From Spiro-02 sp964465155 (GTDB taxonomy: Bacteria > Spirochaetota > Spirochaetia > Sphaerochaetales > Sphaerochaetaceae): a DNA stretch of 11,560 bases. The DNA lies in contig CAYXIH010000062.1 of assembly GCA_964465155.1 (NCBI GenBank), positions 1-11,560 on the forward strand. Reading direction: 5' to 3'. The notes below the pieces were generated by a model. That model saw only the letters and a list, made by a program, of their open reading frames with translations. It was not told the DNA's origin and ran no database searches. Below, in pieces: positions 6,637 to 11,560 of the stretch. Position 1 is the first letter of the stretch. Each line of letters opens with the position of its first letter. A program made the translations under genes and the position numbers.

Positions 6637-7479
6637 ATGCAAAAGACACTCAAGAAGTACTTCGCGCTGTTTGCCCTTCCAGGTCTGCTGTGCTTTGCAC
6701 TGGCATTCCTTGTACCGATGATCATGGGTATCGTGCTGTCGTTCTTCAACTTCACGACAGTGACCAATGCGAAGTTCGTCGGATTCGACAATTATGCGAA
6801 GATGTTCATCAACAATGAATTTGGCCATGCACTGTGGTTCACCGTCAAATTCACTGTCGTATCGGTCATCACGATCAACGTGTTCGCCTTCCTCCTGGCC
6901 TCGCTTTTGACGAGGGGGATCAAGGGGACAAACCTCTACCGGACAATCTTCTTCATGCCAAACCTCATCGGCGGCATTGTGCTTGGCTGGATTTGGCAAG
7001 TCATCATCAACGGTGTCCTCTACAAATATGGCACGACCATCGTCTCCGATCCAAGATATGGATTCTGGGGGTTGGTGGTGCTGATGAACTGGCAGAACGT
7101 AGGCTACATGATGGTCATCTACATCGCCGGTATCCAGAACATCCCTGCAGACCTTATCGAGGCTGCCCAGATTGACGGAGCTGGAAGATGGACGATGCTG
7201 CGCAAGGTCATCATCCCATCTGTGATGCCTTCGATCACAATCTGTTCCTTCCTGACCCTGACCAACGGGTTCAAGCTCTTCGACCAGAACCTCGCGTTGA
7301 CAGCTGGTGATCCTGGAAAGCAGACAGAAATGCTTGCACTCAACATCTACAACACATTCTACGGCAGAAATGGCTTTGAGGGTGTGGGACAGGCCAAGGC
7401 GGTCCTGTTCACCATCATCGTAGCCGTCATAGCCCTGACACAGCTGTACCTGACACGCAGCAAGGAGACAGAGCAATGA
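6637..7479 (+). CDS. CUT1 sugar ABC transporter permease (MalF-like)
   Basis: One of the two membrane subunits of the sugar importer, 280 aa from the ATG at 6637. About six membrane helices are visible (roughly 10-32, 68-92, 105-125, 142-165, 198-216, 253-273). The cytoplasmic loop that docks the ATPase carries the EAA motif EAAQIDGAGRWTMLRKVIIP at 175-194. It lacks the long N-terminal and periplasmic insert of E. coli MalF and matches the compact form common in other CUT1 systems. A GTG at 6628 would add three residues; the ATG is preferred because GGGTGG (6626-6631) sits just before it as a modest ribosome site. That weak site and the upstream terminator both suggest lower output than the binding protein. 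It overlaps the next permease by 4 bp. Confidence 0.93.
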   Translation: MQKTLKKYFALFALPGLLCFALAFLVPMIMGIVLSFFNFTTVTNAKFVGFDNYAKMFINNEFGHALWFTVKFTVVSVITINVFAFLLASLLTRGIKGTNLYRTIFFMPNLIGGIVLGWIWQVIINGVLYKYGTTIVSDPRYGFWGLVVLMNWQNVGYMMVIYIAGIQNIPADLIEAAQIDGAGRWTMLRKVIIPSVMPSITICSFLTLTNGFKLFDQNLALTAGDPGKQTEMLALNIYNTFYGRNGFEGVGQAKAVLFTIIVAVIALTQLYLTRSKETEQ

Positions 7480-8318
7480 GCCTACACAAACGCACTTCTA
7501 TCCTCAATATCATCCTTTCGCTCGTATTGATAGCATTGGCAATCGCATGTATCGCGCCAATCCTGATCGTCCTGATGAACTCCTTCAAGAGCAAGCTGTA
7601 CATCTCGTCCGAGCCGTTCTCTTTCCCAAACGCCGATACCTACACCGGTGGTGAGAACTACATCGAGGGAGCACGCAAGATACAGTTCTTCAAGGCATTC
7701 GGGTATTCGATGTTCATCACCATCTTCTCGGTGATAGGCATCTGCCTGCTGACCAGCATGCTCGCCTGGTACCTGACCAGGGTCAAGGGGAAGTTCACGT
7801 CAATCATCTACTACACGTTGGTGTTCTCGATGATTGTCCCCTTCCAGATGGTCATGTTCACCATGAGCAAGACTGCAAACGTACTGCATCTGGACAACCC
7901 CATCGGTATCCTGATACTCTACTTTGGCTTCGGGGCTGGCATGGCAACCTTCATGTTCAGCGGTTTCATCAAGGGAATTCCAATAGCATTGGAAGAGGCT
8001 GCCATGATTGACGGTGCAGGTCCGGTCCGCACCTTCTTCTCGGTGGTGTTCCCCATGCTCAAGCCGACGTTGATCACCATCGCGATCCTCAACACCATGT
8101 GGGTCTGGAACGACTACTTGCTCCCCTACCTGACAATTGGACAGGACTACAAGACCATTCCGGTTGCGATCCAGTACCTGCGCGGTGGGTATGGCTCGGT
8201 AGACATGGGCGCAATGATGGCAATGTTGGTACTTGCAATGATCCCGATCATCATCTTCTACCTCTTCTCGCAGAAACACATCATCAAGGGTGTCGTTGCT
8301 GGCGCGGTGAAGGGTTGA
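7476..8318 (+). CDS. CUT1 sugar ABC transporter permease (MalG-like)
   Basis: Second membrane subunit of the importer, 280 aa, expected to pair with the preceding permease. Hydrophobic helices lie at about 12-34, 74-98, 108-130, 142-162, 196-216 and 246-264. The EAA loop reads EEAAMIDGAGPVRTFFSVVFP at about 173-193, and the C-terminus (SQKHIIKGVVAGAVKG) is typical of MalG-type subunits. The ATG overlaps the preceding stop codon (ATGA), and a good ribosome site (AAGGAGA, 7462-7468) lies inside the upstream gene, so translation of the two permeases is probably coupled to give equal amounts. No ATP-binding subunit follows; the next gene is a regulator 25 bp on. Confidence 0.94.
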   Translation: MSLHKRTSILNIILSLVLIALAIACIAPILIVLMNSFKSKLYISSEPFSFPNADTYTGGENYIEGARKIQFFKAFGYSMFITIFSVIGICLLTSMLAWYLTRVKGKFTSIIYYTLVFSMIVPFQMVMFTMSKTANVLHLDNPIGILILYFGFGAGMATFMFSGFIKGIPIALEEAAMIDGAGPVRTFFSVVFPMLKPTLITIAILNTMWVWNDYLLPYLTIGQDYKTIPVAIQYLRGGYGSVDMGAMMAMLVLAMIPIIIFYLFSQKHIIKGVVAGAVKG

Positions 8319-8343
8319 CCAACTGCGTGGAGGCGGCGTGACT

Positions 8344-9420
8344 ATGGAAGAAACAGATCTACAGGCTCCTGGCAAGCGTCCTACTATCAAGGATATCGCA
8401 CGCCTGTCCGGCTATTCCAAGACCGCCGTCTCCTTCGCGTTCAACGATCCCAAGCGCATCAGCAAGGCGGCACATGAGCAGATACTCGAAGTAGCCGCAA
8501 AGATTGGCTACATCCCCGACCCCATGGCACGCAACTTCTCTTTGCGCAGGCACAGGAGCATCGGGTTCCTGCTTCCCCAGATCATCCACTACTCCCTGAG
8601 AAACCCCTACATGATGCAGGTCATCCAGGGAATTGGGTCGGTATGCCAAAAGTATGGGTATACCCTGACCATCATCCCCCCGCTCAACGAAAGCATCACC
8701 GAAGCGGTACGCAATGCGGTGGTGGACGGAATGATCACCATCGGCATGAAAGTCGGCATGGAGATCGTCGAGATCATGACCCAGCGCCAACTTCCGTTCG
8801 TCACGATCGATGGGACACCGGCTCCGAACATACCGTCGGTGAACATCGATGACGAGTCGGCTGCCTATGACATCATGCGCAGGGTACTGGCCCAGGGACA
8901 TCGGGATATCGTCATCATCTCGTTGCCAGACGATGCCTTTGCAACAGACGAGACCTTGGACATCAGCGTACCAGCGCTGCGCATGAAAGGCTATGACCGT
9001 GCATTGAAAGATGCCGGCTTGTCACTCAAGAGCGATTCTGTGACGACCATGACGTGCGAATGTACATTGGAGGACGGCAAACATACCGCCCATATCATCA
9101 GTAAGCTCAAGAAGCGGCCTACTGCCATCGTGGCGATGAGCGACATCGTGGCAATTGGCTGCATCATCTATCTTGACGAACATGGAGTCCAGGTCCCCTC
9201 GGATATCTCCATTGTAGGTTTTGACAATATCCAGGAGTCAATTCTCGTGACTCCACGGCTTACCACCGTCGACCAGCCCGCCTCAGACAAGGGGTACATG
9301 GCGGCGGAGGTTCTCTTCCGGCTCATCAACGGCCAATCCTGTGAAGATTTCAGGATGAATATTCCCTACCGTGTGATCCCACGCAATTCCCTGGGACCGG
9401 TTGCCCGCAAGGAGCAGTAA
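8344..9420 (+). CDS. LacI-family transcriptional regulator (MalR-like)
   Basis: Predicted sugar-responsive repressor of 358 aa. The N-terminal helix-turn-helix (TIKDIARLSGYSKTAVSFAF, about residues 14-33) is followed by the hinge (IPDPMARNFSLRRHRSIG) and a periplasmic-binding-protein-like effector domain to the C-terminus (SIVGFDNIQESILVTPRLTT is the typical late segment). At the hinge the residue that is normally Leu in the 'ARxL' motif, and which intercalates at the central CpG of the operator in LacI and PurR, is Phe (residue 65). GGAGG at 8329-8333 serves either the ATG at 8344 (10-base spacing) or an in-frame GTG at 8338 (4-base spacing); ATG is chosen. It lies 25 bp after the permeases without a terminator and 1 bp before malQ, so it is co-transcribed. 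Its likely target is the inverted repeat at 4986-5006. Confidence 0.93.
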   Translation: MEETDLQAPGKRPTIKDIARLSGYSKTAVSFAFNDPKRISKAAHEQILEVAAKIGYIPDPMARNFSLRRHRSIGFLLPQIIHYSLRNPYMMQVIQGIGSVCQKYGYTLTIIPPLNESITEAVRNAVVDGMITIGMKVGMEIVEIMTQRQLPFVTIDGTPAPNIPSVNIDDESAAYDIMRRVLAQGHRDIVIISLPDDAFATDETLDISVPALRMKGYDRALKDAGLSLKSDSVTTMTCECTLEDGKHTAHIISKLKKRPTAIVAMSDIVAIGCIIYLDEHGVQVPSDISIVGFDNIQESILVTPRLTTVDQPASDKGYMAAEVLFRLINGQSCEDFRMNIPYRVIPRNSLGPVARKEQ

Positions 9421-9421
9421 T

Positions 9422-11029
9422 ATGAACACCAATGAGATCCGCTATTGTGGTATCCTCATGCACATCACATCCCTGACCAGTCCCTATGGGATCGGAGACA
9501 TGGGTCCCCAAGCCTACCAGTATGTAGATTTCCTCAAGCAGAGCAATGTCTGCCTGTGGCAAATCCTCCCATTGGGCCCCACAGGGTATGGAAATTCACC
9601 CTATGCAGCAAGATCAACTTTTGCCGGCAATGAGTTGCTGCTGAGCCCCGACATGCTTGTAAGTGAAGGATGGCTCAAGGAGCAGGATATCCTAAATACT
9701 CCCCCCTTCCCCACCGACCGTGTCGACTTCAACATGGTGGATGCATGGAAGATGCCCCTGCTCAAGCATGCAGCTGCCAACTTCCTTGCCTCCGGGCAAC
9801 AACATGGGGAAGCATACACCACGTTCACCACGGAAAACCGCTACTGGCTTGATGACTATGCAATATTCATGGTGCTGTACGAGCACTACCAAGATGCCCG
9901 CTGGTTCAGCGTCTGGGACAGGGAGATTGGGGAGCGCAATCCCAAGGCCATGGAGACGGTTCGCCAGCGGTATGCCCAGCAGATTGAGATCTGGAAGGTC
10001 CTCCAGTTCTTCTTCGAGCAGCAGTGGCAGGCCCTGAGAGGGTATGCAAACTCCCTTGGAATCAAGCTCATCGGAGACATCCCGATATTCGTAGCCGCAG
10101 ACAGCGTCGACACATGGAGCCACATGGAGCTCTTCAAGACCGACAGCGACGGCCATTATTGCGCCGTCAGCGGTGTTCCACCAGACATCTTCAGTTCCAC
10201 TGGGCAACTGTGGGGCAATCCAGTCTATGACTGGAATGCACTGCGCAAGCAGGGCTTTGATTGGTGGATACGGAGGATCAAACGGCTGTTCTCACAGACA
10301 GATATCCTGCGCATAGACCATTTCCGCGGTTTTGATGAGTATTGGGAAGTTCCCTATGGAGACAAGACGGCTGAGCATGGAGTGTGGACACCTGCCCCAG
10401 GCAAGGAGTTCTTCCAGGTTGTCAGGAAGGAGTTGGGCGATCTCCCGATCCTTGCCGAGGACCTTGGCTTCATGACCCCTACAGTTGAGGAGCTACGCGA
10501 CAGCAATGGGTTCCCAGGGATGAAGATCTGCCAGTTTGGCTTCAACCGCGACGAGGCGGGATGGCCAGATCCGTACGACACATTCCTCCCCCACAACTAT
10601 GGATACAATTGTGTGGCGTATACAGGGACCCATGACAATGACACGACACGTGGCTGGTTCGAGAAACTGAATGAGGATGACAAGGACATGGTTCGCAGGT
10701 ATCTCGCCTGCAATGACCATGAGGTTGTCTGGGCCATGGTCAGGGCTGTGATGGCATCCCATGCCAAGTACGCCATCTTCCCCATGCAGGATATCCTGGA
10801 CAAGGGAACTGAGGCGCGGATGAACATGCCCTCCACGTGTGGCCAGCACAACTGGTCATGGAGGATGGAGGATTCGGATTATAATCCGCACATATGTTCA
10901 CGCCTGACCGAGCTGATCAGTTGTTTCGCAAGAAACGGCAAGGGATGGGAAGAAGTCGTCCAGGAACACCTTGCCCTCAAGGCAGAGTGGGAACACAAGG
11001 ATTTGGATCCGGAGATACTGGAGCTGTAG
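9422..11029 (+). CDS. malQ: 4-alpha-glucanotransferase (amylomaltase)
   Basis: GH77 enzyme of 535 aa that transfers alpha-1,4-glucan segments between maltodextrins, releasing glucose and making longer chains for other enzymes; cytoplasmic. The three catalytic acids are visible: nucleophile Asp299 in LRIDHFRGFDEYWEVPYG, acid/base Glu346 in ILAEDLGF, and Asp405 in YTGTHDNDTTRGW. Other family segments are LPLGPTGYGNSPYAARSTFAGN (split here as LPLGPTGYGN at 49-58 and the following SPYAARS) and the C-terminal RMNMPS/NWSWRM, where the usual PGT reads PST. The length is that of the compact type without the extra N-domain of E. coli MalQ. The ATG at 9422 follows the preceding stop by one base and has AAGGAG (9410-9415) inside the regulator gene, so translation is probably coupled. 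With the GH13 enzyme it would process dextrins brought in by the ABC transporter. Confidence 0.96.
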   Translation: MNTNEIRYCGILMHITSLTSPYGIGDMGPQAYQYVDFLKQSNVCLWQILPLGPTGYGNSPYAARSTFAGNELLLSPDMLVSEGWLKEQDILNTPPFPTDRVDFNMVDAWKMPLLKHAAANFLASGQQHGEAYTTFTTENRYWLDDYAIFMVLYEHYQDARWFSVWDREIGERNPKAMETVRQRYAQQIEIWKVLQFFFEQQWQALRGYANSLGIKLIGDIPIFVAADSVDTWSHMELFKTDSDGHYCAVSGVPPDIFSSTGQLWGNPVYDWNALRKQGFDWWIRRIKRLFSQTDILRIDHFRGFDEYWEVPYGDKTAEHGVWTPAPGKEFFQVVRKELGDLPILAEDLGFMTPTVEELRDSNGFPGMKICQFGFNRDEAGWPDPYDTFLPHNYGYNCVAYTGTHDNDTTRGWFEKLNEDDKDMVRRYLACNDHEVVWAMVRAVMASHAKYAIFPMQDILDKGTEARMNMPSTCGQHNWSWRMEDSDYNPHICSRLTELISCFARNGKGWEEVVQEHLALKAEWEHKDLDPEILEL

Positions 11030-11560
11030 TCACACTTCACAGATGGTATTGAGCAGGACCATGTGGACATGGTCCTCCCATACCCCGTTGATCTTCAGGT
11101 ACTTTGAGGCAGTGCCCTCGTTCACAAAGCCAGCTTTTCTGCAAACTGCGAGCGAGGCGCTGTTGCGTGGCATGATATTGGCTTCGATGCGGTGGAGTCC
11201 ACCGTCTGTGAACAACGCCTTGCACAGGGCTGCAACGGCTTCAGCGACATGCCCCTTGCGTAAATGCCCCACGTCCGACTTATAGGAAAGGAAGCAGGAT
11301 TTGAAAGGCCCCATGATGATGGAGCTTGCCCCGACCATCCCAATGACCGTGTCCGGCTCATCCAGCAGTGACATCCAATAGCGGTGGGCATCATGGGAGC
11401 GGGCTCCAACATCCAACAGCCTGCGCTGTCCCTCCAAGGTATAGAAATCTGGTTCCCGAGTTGGTTCGAACGGTTGTAGGAACTGCTTGTTGCGCATTTC
11501 ATAGGCAAGCACCTGCTCTGCCAGCTCGACACTGCTGCGCCGCAGCAGCAGACGCTGGGT
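11030..11560 (-). CDS. GNAT acetyltransferase, RimJ/RimL-like, 5' end outside window
   Basis: Acetyl-CoA dependent N-acetyltransferase of the RimJ/RimL branch, which in E. coli acetylates ribosomal protein N-termini; the substrate here is unknown. The frame stays open from the TGA at 11030-11032 to the window edge, 176 residues. A GTG at 11512 could start it, but the 16 codons before it encode TQRLLLRRSSVELAEQ, exactly the kind of N-terminus RimJ proteins have, so the true start should lie just beyond the edge. Acetyl-CoA loop: GHLRKGHVAEAV. Further family segments are LHRIEANIMPRNSASLAVCRKAGF and, near the end, GVWEDHV, matching E. coli RimJ as I recall it. It is convergent with malQ with no bases between the stop codons, and unrelated to the sugar genes. 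Assignment to GNAT is firm; RimJ function is not. Confidence 0.9.
   Translation of the reverse strand, partial: TQRLLLRRSSVELAEQVLAYEMRNKQFLQPFEPTREPDFYTLEGQRRLLDVGARSHDAHRYWMSLLDEPDTVIGMVGASSIIMGPFKSCFLSYKSDVGHLRKGHVAEAVAALCKALFTDGGLHRIEANIMPRNSASLAVCRKAGFVNEGTASKYLKINGVWEDHVHMVLLNTICEV
11055..11076. repeat. Perfect inverted repeat in the end of the acetyltransferase gene
   Basis: AGGACCATGT (11055-11064) and ACATGGTCCT (11067-11076) are perfect 10-base arms around GG. It starts 26 bases past the malQ stop, inside the convergent gene, where it also encodes the conserved EDHVHMVL segment. It could slow or end transcripts coming from either side, but no T-run follows in either direction, so it is not called a terminator. 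Confidence 0.45.

Noticed and set aside
6340..7476. 378-codon open frame on the minus strand opposite the binding-protein end and first permease
   Set aside because: It is very rich in Asp, His and Gln without any domain, covers two well-identified genes and the terminator, and is best explained as a reading-frame shadow of their codon bias.
7800..8390. 196-codon minus-strand open frame opposite the second permease
   Set aside because: Asp/His/Glu-rich composition typical of an antisense shadow, crossing a true gene boundary.
9401..9421. Upstream TTG start for malQ giving seven extra residues
   Set aside because: The ATG at 9422 has a well-placed AAGGAG and matches the normal amylomaltase N-terminus; the TTG has no ribosome site.

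Overview
The window looks like chromosomal DNA of a spirochaete, most likely from the Sphaerochaeta group. This is an inference from protein style: a short 'LFAQGA' type signal peptide on the ABC binding protein, a maltodextrin operon organised as binding protein, two permeases, LacI regulator and amylomaltase, and a guaB of the Tritrichomonas foetus type. No rRNA or other phylogenetic marker is present, so the genus is not proven. I see no insertion sequence, phage gene, tRNA, rRNA or CRISPR array.

Layout. Three genes lie on the minus strand at the left: a 3'-truncated IMP dehydrogenase (guaB, 1-1094), a seven-helix membrane diguanylate cyclase (1182-2861), and a cytoplasmic GH13 alpha-glycosidase of the neopullulanase/cyclomaltodextrinase kind (2969-4831). 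A 356-bp divergent regulatory region (4832-5187) holds A-tracts, a candidate promoter for each direction, a perfect inverted repeat inside the rightward promoter that looks like the LacI-type operator, and a long 5' leader with a tight hairpin. A rightward operon follows: binding protein (5188-6549), strong hairpin terminator/attenuator (6573-6610), two CUT1 permeases (6637-7479 and 7476-8318, overlapping by 4 bp), a LacI-family regulator (8344-9420) and 4-alpha-glucanotransferase malQ (9422-11029). The window ends in a convergent, 5'-truncated RimJ/RimL-type GNAT acetyltransferase (11030-11560) whose stop codon directly abuts that of malQ.

How the genes fit together. The binding protein and two permeases would import malto-oligosaccharides, powered by an ATPase encoded elsewhere because none is present here. 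The GH13 enzyme and MalQ, both without signal peptides, would hydrolyse and disproportionate the imported dextrins in the cytoplasm. The LacI regulator inside the operon probably acts at the inverted repeat at 4986-5006 and could affect both divergent transcripts. The terminator after the binding-protein gene would let that protein be made in excess over the permeases, a known pattern in CUT1 operons.

Novelty. The core is a conventional sugar-uptake locus and I do not see a wholly new system. The points most worth a second look are the guaB that closely resembles the parasite T. foetus enzyme, the diguanylate cyclase without an inhibitory site beside a sugar locus, the phenylalanine at the LacI hinge position that is normally leucine, and the compact arrangement of promoter and operator.
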